A stretch of 64,000 nt of DNA from a bacterium (lineage in GTDB: Bacteria; Myxococcota_A; UBA9160; SZUA-336): contig JAAELY010000497.1 of assembly GCA_024226335.1 (NCBI GenBank), positions 1-64,000 of the forward strand, in the 5' to 3' direction. Made by a program: the position numbers and the translations under genes. Below, piece after piece: positions 44,745-52,770 of the stretch. Position 1 is the first letter of the stretch. Each line of letters begins with the position of its first letter. A model generated the notes under the pieces. It was given only the letters and a program-made list of their open reading frames with translations. It searched no databases and was not told where the DNA came from.

Positions 44745-45318
44745 GCAGAGCCTCCTTGATCAGGACTTCGAGCGGCGGAGCTTCGGGAAGCGTCTCGAGC
44801 GCCGCGCGCACCGCCCGCTCCGCCTGGTTACGAGCGTAGCCCAGATTCAGCAGCGCGGAGAGACACGCCTGCTGAGCGTCGGGAGGAGCGTCGTCCCGAA
44901 CAGGTGGCTCCTCCAGCTTGCCGAGCGAATCGCGCAGGTCGACGATAATCCGCTCGGCGGTCTTTTTCCCGACGCCGGGAATCGCGACCAGAGTGGCCAG
45001 CTCAGCGCCGCGGATCGCGCGCAAGAGCTGATCGACGGGCAGGCCCCCGAGGATCCCGAGCGCGAGCCGAGGCCCCACTCCGCTGATCCCGAGCAGCAGT
45101 CGAAATACCCCGCGTTCCGAATCGCTCAGGAACCCGAAGAGCTGGAAGGCATCTTCGCGCACGTGCGTGTGGATGCGCAGGCGCACCAGCTTGCCCGGAT
45201 CGGGTAACTCGAAGAACGTCGACAGGGGAACCCGCACCTCGTATCCGACGCCGTTCACGTCGATCACGACTTCCTCGAGTGTTTTCTCGGCCAGAACCCC
45301 CTCCAGGCGAGTGATCAT
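44728..45318 (-). CDS. ruvA: Holliday junction-binding protein RuvA
   Basis: 196 residues. OB-fold domain I ([19 protein letters not shown]), two helix-hairpin-helix motifs ([18 protein letters not shown] and [19 protein letters not shown]), an acidic linker, and domain III ([18 protein letters not shown]) that contacts RuvB. It overlaps ruvC by 4 bases. Confidence 0.97.
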   Translation of the reverse strand: MITRLEGVLAEKTLEEVVIDVNGVGYEVRVPLSTFFELPDPGKLVRLRIHTHVREDAFQLFGFLSDSERGVFRLLLGISGVGPRLALGILGGLPVDQLLRAIRGAELATLVAIPGVGKKTAERIIVDLRDSLGKLEEPPVRDDAPPDAQQACLSALLNLGYARNQAERAVRAALETLPEAPPLEVLIKEALRVAAG

Positions 45319-45827
45319 CGTTCCAATCTCCCTTGCTCGAGGGCTCGCGCCGCCGCACGAGCCGTTCCGCGGCGCGCGCCGTGACAGATCGCCACCGCCA
45401 ACGCGTCGGCTTCATCACTTCCCGGAACGCGGTCCAGTGCCAGCAGGCGCACGATCATCCCCTGAACCTGGGACTTTTCTGCGCGACCGTAACCGGCCAC
45501 CGCCATCTTCACTTCCGTGGGCGCGTACTCCGCGGTATCGAGGCCCGCGGCTCCGCAGGCCGCCAGGGCGACACCCCGAGCTTGCCCGAGCAGAAGTGCC
45601 GAACGCGGATTGCGAGCGAGAAAGACGGATTCGAGGGCTGCGGTTTCCGGGCTGTGCTCCGCGATCACGGCCGAGAGCTTCTCGTACAACTCGGCCAGGC
45701 GCTCAGGCATACTGCCGCCGCGCGGCCGGATCACTCCGCTGCCGATCCTGCGCAGCTTCGATCCCTCGCGTTGCACGACGCCGTAACCCATCGCCCGAGA
45801 GCCGGGATCAATCCCCAAGATGCGCAA
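45315..45827 (-). CDS. ruvC: Holliday junction endonuclease RuvC
   Basis: 170 residues, the standard size. Acidic catalytic residues lie in MRILGIDPGSRAMGYGVV (Asp7), TAALESVFLARNPRSALLLG (Glu) and GSDEADALAVAICHG (Asp pair). It resolves Holliday junctions by symmetric cuts. It follows yebC by 27 bases and leads ruvCAB. Confidence 0.97.
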   Translation of the reverse strand: MRILGIDPGSRAMGYGVVQREGSKLRRIGSGVIRPRGGSMPERLAELYEKLSAVIAEHSPETAALESVFLARNPRSALLLGQARGVALAACGAAGLDTAEYAPTEVKMAVAGYGRAEKSQVQGMIVRLLALDRVPGSDEADALAVAICHGARRGTARAAARALEQGRLER

Positions 45828-45854
45828 AGTCCCCCCTTGGACGTGCGGTCTCCG

Positions 45855-46610
45855 TCAGCTGGCTTTCATCGCCTCGAGCAGGACATCTTCGGGAATGTCG
45901 AAGTTGGAGTAAACCTGTTTCACGTCTTCGTGTTCATCGAGTAGCTCGTACAGCTTCAGCATCGACTCGGATTCCTTGCCCGAGAGGCTGACCGAGGTCT
46001 GCGGCAGCATCTCGATCTCGGCGCTGGCCGGCTTGAAACCGGCCTTGTCGAGAGCCTCTTTTACGGTGTGAAAATCCTCGGGCGCGCTCTGGACGGTCAC
46101 CGTTTCATCTTCTTCCAGCACGTCCTTGGCGTCGGCCTCGATCGCGGCTTCGACCAGGGCTTCTGCGTCCAGACCCTCGCGATCGAATTCCAGGATACCC
46201 AGGCGATCGAAGAGGAAGGCCACGCAACCGCTGGACCCCAGATTGCCGCCGTACTTGCTGAAGGCGTGACGCACCTCGCTGACCGTGCGATTGCGATTAT
46301 CCGTCAGCGTGTCGACGATCACCGCGACCCCGGCCGGGCCATAGCCTTCGTAGCGGATCTCCTCGAGGGTACCGCCTTCCAGTTCGCCCGTACCTTTCTT
46401 GATCGCGCGTTCGATGTTGTCCTTGGGCATGTTCAGGCCCCGGGCTTTGTCCACCGAAAGCCGCAAGCGCGGGTTCGAGTCGGGATCGCCCCCGCCGAGT
46501 TTTGCCGCGATGCTGATCTCGCGAATCAACTGGGTGAAGACCTTGCCGCGCTTGGCGTCAGCAACCCCCTTTTTTCGCTTGATCGTGGACCATTTGGAGT
46601 GACCGGACAT
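45855..46610 (-). CDS. yebC: YebC/PmpR-family protein
   Basis: 251 residues from ATG 46610 ([20 protein letters not shown]), the invariant family N-terminus; the longer upstream frame is not used. Other blocks are [43 protein letters not shown] and [20 protein letters not shown]. Family members were described as transcriptional regulators, and more recent work links them to relief of ribosome stalling at proline-rich motifs. It precedes ruvC, a very common order. Confidence 0.96.
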   Translation of the reverse strand: MSGHSKWSTIKRKKGVADAKRGKVFTQLIREISIAAKLGGGDPDSNPRLRLSVDKARGLNMPKDNIERAIKKGTGELEGGTLEEIRYEGYGPAGVAVIVDTLTDNRNRTVSEVRHAFSKYGGNLGSSGCVAFLFDRLGILEFDREGLDAEALVEAAIEADAKDVLEEDETVTVQSAPEDFHTVKEALDKAGFKPASAEIEMLPQTSVSLSGKESESMLKLYELLDEHEDVKQVYSNFDIPEDVLLEAMKAS

Positions 46611-46929
46611 ATCGACTCTGAACCTCGCAGAAAGACGGTGAAAGACTCGGGAGAGCAGGTCCCGCCCTGGCCTCCTGGAAAAAGCCCCGGGGAGGACACT
46701 CTCAGAGCGGTCTCCGGAACCCAAATCTGAGGGTAGCTTAGCAGTCCGTCGAAAATGCCACTCTCCTCCGCGGGGCCTCGGGCGGTGGTGTCGCCCGCTG
46801 AGCAAGTCAGAAGCCAAACTCCAAAGAAAAGACGCGGATTCGGGCCCGAACTGGCGCTGGAGACTTAAACCCGTCGTGATCTGCTGCCGATGCTACTGGC
46901 GAGGACAGAACCTCGTCGCGGAGTCGCGT
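46611..46929. other. 319-base divergent region between yebC and the Hsp70-like gene
   Basis: No gene or RNA is recognisable. The two transcripts diverge from here, so promoters for both should lie inside. I could not pick a convincing -35/-10 pair on either strand. A CCCCGGGG palindrome lies at about 46685-46692. Confidence 0.5.
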
Positions 46930-48963
46930 TTGGGCAACGAAACCGTCATTGGAATAGACCTGGGCACCAGCAACTCGTGCGTGGCGAGCATCATCGACGG
47001 GAACCCGGTGGTTCTCGCCAATGAGTTTGACGAGCACACGACTGCGTCCGTGGTCGCCTTCAAAGAAGACGGCTCGGTCAACGTCGGCAACCAGGCCAAG
47101 GCGCAGGTCATTCTGGATCCGAAAAACACCGTTTCGTCGGCCAAGCGCCTGATCGGGCGTTACAGCTTCAGCGAGGAAGTGCGCAAGGCCAAGGCGATCT
47201 GTCGCTATGAAATCGTCGAAGGCGAAAACCACTCGGTCCGGGTTCGCATTTGCGGCGAGGAACGCAGCATTCCCGAATTCTCGGCCCATGTCCTCAGCGA
47301 GATGAAGAGGGTGGCCGAGAAGAGACTCGGCAAGGCAATCACCGGCGCGGTCATTACCGTGCCGGCCTATTTCAACGACAACCAGCGCCAGGCCACCAAG
47401 GACGCGGGCAGGATCGCCAATCTCGAAATCCTGCGAATTCTGAACGAGCCGACGGCGGCCGCGCTGGCCTATGGCTACGGCAAGAATCTGAAACAGAAGG
47501 TTCTGGTCTACGACCTCGGTGGCGGAACCTTCGACGTATCGGTCCTCGAGATCGAAGACGATGTCTATGAGGTTCTTTCGACCTGCGGCGATACCTATCT
47601 GGGCGGCGACGACTTCGACGATCGCTTGATCGATGTGCTGGCGGACGAGGTCAAACAGAACCACGGCGTCAATGTGCGAACCGATCCGATGGCTTTCGAG
47701 AAGCTCAAGGTCGCAGCCGAGAGCGGAAAGATCGCGCTGTCCGAGGCCGATTCGACGCAGATCAGCATTCCCGAACTGGCCCAGGTCGCAGGCGAAACGA
47801 TTGGTCTGGAGTACACGCTCACCCGCAGGGAATTCGAAAAACTCTGCCAGGACCTGATTCACCGCACATTCAAGGTCTGCGACGAGGCGCTCCAGCAGGC
47901 GAGTCTCACGACGCGCGACCTCGATGGAGTGATCATGGTCGGTGGCTCGACGCGCTTGCCGATCATTCGCAAATCGGTCTCCCAGTACTTTCAGAGAGAA
48001 CCCGAAGTCGACGTCAATCCCGATGAGGTCGTGGCCGTCGGAGCGGCCATCCACGCAGAGTCCCTGGTGTCGAATTCAAGCGAGACCTACCTGCTCGACG
48101 TCACACCGCTCACGCTGCGACTCGGGATTGTCGGAGGAGTGACCGAGCCGATCATCGAGCGCAACAGCCCGGTTCCCATCGACCACACCCGGGTCTTCAC
48201 CACGGTACAGGATCACCAGGAAGCGATCGCCGTAAGGATCTTCCAGGGCGAGGAGCGCGAGATCGAAGCCAATACCCTGCTCGGCGAATTCGAGTTCTCG
48301 GGCTTCACACCGGGTCCGCGCGGCCAGGTGCAGATCGAAGTTCAGTTTGCGATCGATACCGAGGGCATCGTCAAGGTGTCGGCACGCGATCCAAAGACCG
48401 GAGTCGAGGCTTCGACGACGGTCTCGATGTCGAGCGGTCTCTCGGATGAGGAACTGCAGCAGATCATGGAGCGGAACAGCTCCATGGCGGCCGGCGTTCC
48501 GGAAGCCATCGCGGATGACGAAACCCTGCTACCCCTACCGCCTCCCCAATCCGCCGACGAAGAGGAATTCCTGGCTCTTCCTGAGGTCGAAACCAGTGCG
48601 ACCCACGACGCGGCCGACGGCGAACTCTTCGGTGCGGTGGGCGAACTTTCCGAAGCCCCTCCCGAAGAAATGCAGGGCACACAACAAAGCGTCATCGACC
48701 TCTCGGGAAGCCTCCCGAACGAAGACCTGACCGAACCCGAAGACGTGCCGATGCTCGGAAGCGATGACGTGATGGAACTCGAGACCAGTCAGCCGCTGAA
48801 CCCGGGGGCCGAGCCGATCGACCTCGGCGGAAGCCTGCCGGCAGAGGACGGGTTCGACGCTTCCCAGATCTCCGACGATCAGGTCGAAGAACAACTCAGT
48901 GAGTTGTTCGAAGCCGACGACCTGATGGACGCAGAACTCCTCGGGGACCCCGAGGACGGCTGA
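46930..48963 (+). CDS. Non-canonical Hsp70 (DnaK-like) with acidic tail in place of the lid
   Basis: 677 residues from TTG 46930, with GGAG six bases upstream; the frame extends to 46876 but without a site. ATPase domain: VIGIDLGTSNSCVASI, AVITVPAYFNDNQRQATKDA, VYDLGGGTFDVSVLEIED, MVGGSTRLPIIR. The substrate-binding beta domain follows (LLDVTPLTLRLGIVGG, LGEFEFSGFTPGPRG). After LSDEELQQIMERN the alpha-helical lid is missing. Instead there are about 150 acidic residues with two IDL[SG]GSLP-type repeats (about 589-596 and 630-637) and a final DDQVEEQLSELFEADDLMD helix. The EEVD-like chaperone end of DnaK is absent. It pairs with the J-domain gene 26 bases downstream. Myxococcus uses DnaK paralogues (SglK, StkA) in exopolysaccharide and motility control; relation here is speculative. 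Confidence 0.93.
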   Translation: MGNETVIGIDLGTSNSCVASIIDGNPVVLANEFDEHTTASVVAFKEDGSVNVGNQAKAQVILDPKNTVSSAKRLIGRYSFSEEVRKAKAICRYEIVEGENHSVRVRICGEERSIPEFSAHVLSEMKRVAEKRLGKAITGAVITVPAYFNDNQRQATKDAGRIANLEILRILNEPTAAALAYGYGKNLKQKVLVYDLGGGTFDVSVLEIEDDVYEVLSTCGDTYLGGDDFDDRLIDVLADEVKQNHGVNVRTDPMAFEKLKVAAESGKIALSEADSTQISIPELAQVAGETIGLEYTLTRREFEKLCQDLIHRTFKVCDEALQQASLTTRDLDGVIMVGGSTRLPIIRKSVSQYFQREPEVDVNPDEVVAVGAAIHAESLVSNSSETYLLDVTPLTLRLGIVGGVTEPIIERNSPVPIDHTRVFTTVQDHQEAIAVRIFQGEEREIEANTLLGEFEFSGFTPGPRGQVQIEVQFAIDTEGIVKVSARDPKTGVEASTTVSMSSGLSDEELQQIMERNSSMAAGVPEAIADDETLLPLPPPQSADEEEFLALPEVETSATHDAADGELFGAVGELSEAPPEEMQGTQQSVIDLSGSLPNEDLTEPEDVPMLGSDDVMELETSQPLNPGAEPIDLGGSLPAEDGFDASQISDDQVEEQLSELFEADDLMDAELLGDPEDG

Positions 48964-48989
48964 TCCGGCTAGTTGACCCAAGCGCCACG

Positions 48990-49487
48990 ATGAACATCGC
49001 CGAGATCAAAGCGCTGGTGCGGATGCTCGATCGCATCGACTACTACCGACTACTCAAAGTCGGCGCAGATTCCCAGCTCAGCGAGATCAAGCCGGCCTAT
49101 CGAACGGCGCGACGCCGCTTCCATCCGGACGACTATCTGTCGGAAGGAGAAGAGGTCCGAAACGCCGTGGATCTGATTTCGCGACGCATCACCGAGGCCT
49201 ACATGGTGCTGCGCGACCGCGGACAGCGCGCGGCCTACGATCGCACGCTCGAACGCGGCGGGACCCGTTTCACCGCGGAATCCGCAGAGGACGCGAAGAC
49301 CAGGGCGGGCGAACACCGCGGCCTGACTGCGAAAGGCCGGCGCTTTTCGGCGCTTTGCGATGAGGACGAGCGCCGGGGCGACCTCGCCAAGGCCCAGTTG
49401 AACCTCAAGATGGCGCTCACGTTCGAGCCCAAGAACGAGGCCTTCAAGAAGCGCCTCGGCCTGCTCCAGGAGCGCATGAAGAAGTAG
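48990..49487 (+). CDS. Small J-domain protein with one TPR-like C-terminal unit
   Basis: 165 residues. A divergent J domain spans about 15-85: DRIDYYRLLKVGADSQLSEI, then RRRFHPDDYL with the HPD triad at 45-47 intact, and AYMVLRDRGQRAAYD. The remainder is a charged linker and a TPR-like hairpin (RRGDLAKAQLNLKMALTFEP). It lacks the zinc-finger and beta domains of DnaJ. Its position directly after the unusual Hsp70 gene makes it the likely dedicated co-chaperone. Confidence 0.88.
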   Translation: MNIAEIKALVRMLDRIDYYRLLKVGADSQLSEIKPAYRTARRRFHPDDYLSEGEEVRNAVDLISRRITEAYMVLRDRGQRAAYDRTLERGGTRFTAESAEDAKTRAGEHRGLTAKGRRFSALCDEDERRGDLAKAQLNLKMALTFEPKNEAFKKRLGLLQERMKK

Positions 49488-49500
49488 GCCCCGGGGCCGG

Positions 49501-49574
49501 ACTTCGTGCGGGAATACCCCGGAGCGCACGCGACTTCGTGCGGGAATACCCCGGAGCGCACGCGACTTCGTGCG
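49501..49574. repeat. 32-bp tandem repeat, two full copies plus a 10-bp partial
   Basis: Copies at 49501-49532 and 49533-49564 are identical; 49565-49574 repeats the first 10 bases (ACTTCGTGCG). Each copy contains CGTGCG and CGCACG arms separated by 14 bases, so each can fold a hairpin. It lies 13 bases after the J-domain stop codon. There is no spacer between copies, so it is not CRISPR. The rest of the 230-base gap to 49718 holds no gene. Confidence 0.85.
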
Positions 49575-49717
49575 TGCGCTGAATTGACCACGGGGGGCCG
49601 GTCGGGGCAGAATCGTCTCGAGATTGACTGCGGCATCAACCCCGCAGGGCAGCATCTGGCGGCGGCCTGCACCGGTTGTGTCGGCTCGTCGACGGTTGCG
49701 ATCCATGAGAGGAAGTC

Positions 49718-50149
49718 ATGAGTGAGGAAGCTGCGGCCTCGAAGCCGCTCCCGATCGTCCCCTTCCTGAAGATCCCCGATAGCGGCGATCCCTATCTCGA
49801 AGGCTCGGAATGCAAAAAGTGCAAGGCGGTTTTCCTGGGCTCGCGCTCGGTCTGCTCGAGTTGCGGGGCACGAGATCAGCTTGCAGTGAAGAAACTGTCG
49901 AATCGCGGTGAGCTGTACGTATTCTCGATCACCTACCGATCGTTTCCGGGCATCGAGACGCCCTATGTTTCGGCGGTCGTCGACCTCGACGGCGGTGGCA
50001 CGGTGAAGGGCAACCTGATCGACATCGAGCCGGACCCCGAGAAGATCAAGATGGGAATGCCCGTCGAGTTGATCTACGAGATCGCGCCCCGCAAGGACCG
50101 CGAGGGCAATGAATACCTGACCTATTACTTCAAGCCGGCAAACGCCTAA
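49718..50149 (+). CDS. DUF35 OB-fold/zinc-ribbon acyl-CoA-associated protein
   Basis: 143 residues from ATG 49718 with GAGGAAG just upstream. The rubredoxin-like zinc ribbon has CxxC pairs at Cys32/Cys35 (GSECKKCKAVF) and Cys46/Cys49 (VCSSCGAR), followed by an OB-fold (GELYVFSITYRSFPGI, YVSAVVDLDGGGTVKG). DUF35 proteins form complexes with SCP-x-type thiolases in lipid, steroid or polyketide pathways. The thiolase gene follows 12 bases later, so a heteromeric complex is the natural expectation. Confidence 0.92.
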   Translation: MSEEAAASKPLPIVPFLKIPDSGDPYLEGSECKKCKAVFLGSRSVCSSCGARDQLAVKKLSNRGELYVFSITYRSFPGIETPYVSAVVDLDGGGTVKGNLIDIEPDPEKIKMGMPVELIYEIAPRKDREGNEYLTYYFKPANA

Positions 50150-50161
50150 GGGGGAATGAAA

Positions 50162-51313
50162 ATGGGCAACGACGTCTACGTCCTCGGCATTGACATGATC
50201 AAGTTCGGCAAGTTTCCGGAGCGCAGCGTTCCGGACCTCGGCGCGGAAGCAGCTCTGCTCGCGCTCGATGATGCCGGCGTAACCATCAACGACTGCCAGG
50301 CGCTCTATTGCGGCAACCTGATGCAGGCCAGTGCCATGGTCGGCCAGCGGCTACTGCAGGAGATCGGGCAGACGGGCATCGCGGTCGTGAACTGCGCGAA
50401 CGCGTGCGCCACCGGGGCCACCGCGTTCAGAGAAGGCTGGACCGCGATCAAGGCCGGCCTCTACGACATGGTGCTCTGCGTCGGCGTCGAGCAGATGGCT
50501 GGCGCCGGTCTTCTGGGCGGTGGCGGAGGCGGAAAAGGCATTCCGACCGAAGGCCTTCTGGGCTCGGGAACCATGCCCGCGGTATTCGCCGAAGCCGGAA
50601 TGGAGCACTCCCGCAAGTACGGTACGACCTTCGAGCAGTTCGCGAAGGTTTCGGTGAAGAACCATCACCACTCCACGATGAATCCAAAGGCGCGTTACCA
50701 GATCGAGACGCCGCTCGAGGATGTGATGGGCGCGGAGATGATCTCCTACCCGAACACCAAGCTCATGTGCTCGGTCAACGTCGATGGCGCCGCTGCGGCA
50801 GTGATCTGCTCCGAGAAGAAGGCCCGGGAGCTGGGAATGAAGCGCGCGGTCAAGGTCCGAGCTTCGGTCCTGACCAGCGATCGCTGGACCCAGCGCGACC
50901 TCACCATGCCCGATGTGAATACCTGCACGCGGGACGCGGCAGCACAGGCCTACGAGATGGCCGGGGTTGGCGCGGACGAGCTGAACCTGATCGAGCTCCA
51001 CGATTGCTTCGCCACCGCCGAAATCCTGCACTACGAGAACCTGGGAATCTGCAAGGACGGAGAAGCCGGTCGCATGATCGACGAAGGCCATGTGGCACTC
51101 GGCGGACGCATCCCGGTGAACGCTTCAGGCGGCCTGCTCTCGAAGGGGCATCCACTGGGCGCGACTGGCATCGCCAATATCTACGAAGTCTCGACACACC
51201 TGAGGGGTGAGGCGGAGAAGCGCCAGGTCCCGAACGCCCGACTCGGTCTCACACACGTGATCGGTCTGGGGTCGGCCTGCGCGATTCACATCCTCGAAGC
51301 GCCCTCTTCCTGA
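50162..51313 (+). CDS. SCP-x/lipid-transfer-type thiolase
   Basis: 383 residues from ATG 50162; GGGGGA six bases upstream favours it over the ATG at 50156. Nucleophile Cys in NCANACATGATAF (about residue 82), HDCFATAEILHYENLG with the catalytic His, and SKGHPLGATGIANIYE. The final GLGSACAIHIL replaces the usual second catalytic-cysteine block of degradative thiolases in the manner of SCP-x thiolases. With the DUF35 partner, retro-Claisen cleavage or condensation of a branched or sterol-like acyl-CoA is plausible; the substrate is not known. The 3' end overlaps sufU by 28 bases on the other strand. Confidence 0.92.
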   Translation: MGNDVYVLGIDMIKFGKFPERSVPDLGAEAALLALDDAGVTINDCQALYCGNLMQASAMVGQRLLQEIGQTGIAVVNCANACATGATAFREGWTAIKAGLYDMVLCVGVEQMAGAGLLGGGGGGKGIPTEGLLGSGTMPAVFAEAGMEHSRKYGTTFEQFAKVSVKNHHHSTMNPKARYQIETPLEDVMGAEMISYPNTKLMCSVNVDGAAAAVICSEKKARELGMKRAVKVRASVLTSDRWTQRDLTMPDVNTCTRDAAAQAYEMAGVGADELNLIELHDCFATAEILHYENLGICKDGEAGRMIDEGHVALGGRIPVNASGGLLSKGHPLGATGIANIYEVSTHLRGEAEKRQVPNARLGLTHVIGLGSACAIHILEAPSS

Positions 51314-51741
51314 CTTTCTTCGAGCGCCTGCGCGAGAGCTTCCCAGGGAAGCTGAGCGCAGCGCCGACGAGAAGGTAGATCCGCGACGCGCGCGAAAGCG
51401 CGCAGTCGCGGATCCAGGTCTTCGCCGGCGCTCTCGCCCGTCACCAGACGGGTCAGGGCGCCGGCCAGTTTGTCGACCTCGTCGGCCCCAAGACCCCGAA
51501 CCATCTCGGTCATCACGCTACCGGCCGCCACCGCAATGCTGCAGCCACGCGTGCGCGCGCTCACCTCTTCGATCCGCTCGCCGTCCAGTCGCACGTCGAC
51601 TCGCACCTGATCTCCACAGGTCGGATTGAGCACCAGGAAACTGGCGGAAGGCGACGCGAGTGCCTCGCAATTGCGCGGGTGTCGGTAGTGATCGAGCACC
51701 ACCTCGCGATACAGGGCTTCGACCGCGTCGCGCTCAGACAT
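51286..51741 (-). CDS. sufU: SufU/IscU-like iron-sulfur scaffold or sulfur-transfer protein
   Basis: 151 residues. VVLDHYRHPRNCEAL, NPTCGDQVRV (first Cys and Asp), RGCSIAVAAGSVMTEMV (second Cys) and SRRRCAQLPWEAL (third Cys) are the SufU pattern, including the insertion between the second and third ligands. SufU accepts persulfide from SufS. No sufS or sufBCD lies nearby; instead it follows an xdhC-like gene by 5 bases. Confidence 0.9.
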   Translation of the reverse strand: MSERDAVEALYREVVLDHYRHPRNCEALASPSASFLVLNPTCGDQVRVDVRLDGERIEEVSARTRGCSIAVAAGSVMTEMVRGLGADEVDKLAGALTRLVTGESAGEDLDPRLRAFARVADLPSRRRCAQLPWEALAQALEESQEEGASRM

Positions 51742-51746
51742 GGAAC

Positions 51747-52616
51747 TCAGCGGGAACGCCTCCCGGAAGTGGCCGTCTCCTCGTTTGCCTGGACGGGTTC
51801 GGGAGCGATGGCTGCACCCTTCACCTCAACCAGGGGTCGGCCGCTCGAGCGTCCGCCTCGGCGCTTTTGAGACAGCTCGGCAACGATCGACAGCGCGATC
51901 TCCTCGGGCGTCGCTGCGCCCAGGTCCAGGCCAGCGGGGGCCGAAACCCTGCGCAGTACTTCGTTCGCGAACCCGTCTTCCCGCAAGCGCTCGAACAGCA
52001 GCGCGCTTCGTTTGCGACTCGCGACCAGACCCACATACGAGGGCTGTTGCCGCAACACGCGTCGCAGCGCCTCGTAGTCGCTCCTGTGCTGCGTAGCGAT
52101 CACGACGTAGGCTCCGTCGCACTCCAGCTTGGCGTACTCGAGATCTTCGACGACGCGCTCGTCCGCCCTCGGAAACTCGGTTTCGTTCGCCAGCGGATCG
52201 TTGACGCAGACGAAGAAACCCAGTTCGCTGCCCAGGCTGGCCACCAACTCTGCGATTCGGCCGTGGCCCAGGACCACGAGATTCGGAGGCGGAATCATCG
52301 GCTCGATGAAGACCTCCATGAACCCGCCGCAGGGCATACCCACGCCCAGGACTTCGTCGTTGAGATCGATGCGGATCACGCGAGGACGTTCATCTGTCAG
52401 GACCTGGAGGGCCGCGTCGCGCACTTCGGTCTCCGCGCAGCCACCCCCGACCCAGCCGAAGATCCTCGCACCGCGAGCGTCGATGATCGCCTTGGAACCC
52501 GGTTGCGCCGACGCGCTGCCGTCGACCGAGATCACACTGGCCACCGCAATCCGCTCCCCCGCACCCAAACGGGTGTGGAGCACGTCGAGAAACTCACGAA
52601 CCGACGGCGCCGCCAT
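51747..52616 (-). CDS. XdhC/CoxI-family protein
   Basis: 289 residues from ATG 52616 with AGGAGG eight bases upstream. The N-terminal XdhC domain shows GSASAQPGSKAIIDARG, GWVGGGCAETEVRDAAL and GVGMPCGGFMEVFIEP with the conserved Cys. The C-terminal Rossmann domain has LVVLGHGRIAELVASLG and AYVVIATQHRSDYEAL, ending in a Ser/Arg-rich tail. XdhC binds molybdenum cofactor and delivers its sulfurated form to xanthine dehydrogenase-type enzymes. No such enzyme is in the window. Confidence 0.92.
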   Translation of the reverse strand: MAAPSVREFLDVLHTRLGAGERIAVASVISVDGSASAQPGSKAIIDARGARIFGWVGGGCAETEVRDAALQVLTDERPRVIRIDLNDEVLGVGMPCGGFMEVFIEPMIPPPNLVVLGHGRIAELVASLGSELGFFVCVNDPLANETEFPRADERVVEDLEYAKLECDGAYVVIATQHRSDYEALRRVLRQQPSYVGLVASRKRSALLFERLREDGFANEVLRRVSAPAGLDLGAATPEEIALSIVAELSQKRRGGRSSGRPLVEVKGAAIAPEPVQANEETATSGRRSR

Positions 52617-52709
52617 GGCTTGGCCCTCCTGGTAGGCAGTCTACGCAGCGGCCGGGGTCCTGCCAAACTGCGGGTGAGAGCGGCCAGGTGGGACAAGAGC
52701 GCCGACCGA

Positions 52710-52739
52710 TTGACACGCGTGGAGAGGCGTCCCTACCAT
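52710..52739 (+). promoter_or_regulatory. Candidate promoter of the thioredoxin-cytochrome operon
   Basis: A consensus TTGACA (52710-52715), 18-base spacer and TACCAT (52734-52739, four of six). Predicted start near 52746, leaving a 25-base leader with GAGGAA before ATG 52771. It is one of the better promoter matches in the window. Confidence 0.52.
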
Positions 52740-52770
52740 CCGCCGGTCCCTGCCCCACCCCGAGGAATCC

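Noticed and set aside
49501-49574. Possible CRISPR array
   Set aside because: Copies are contiguous with no spacers, and there are no cas genes.
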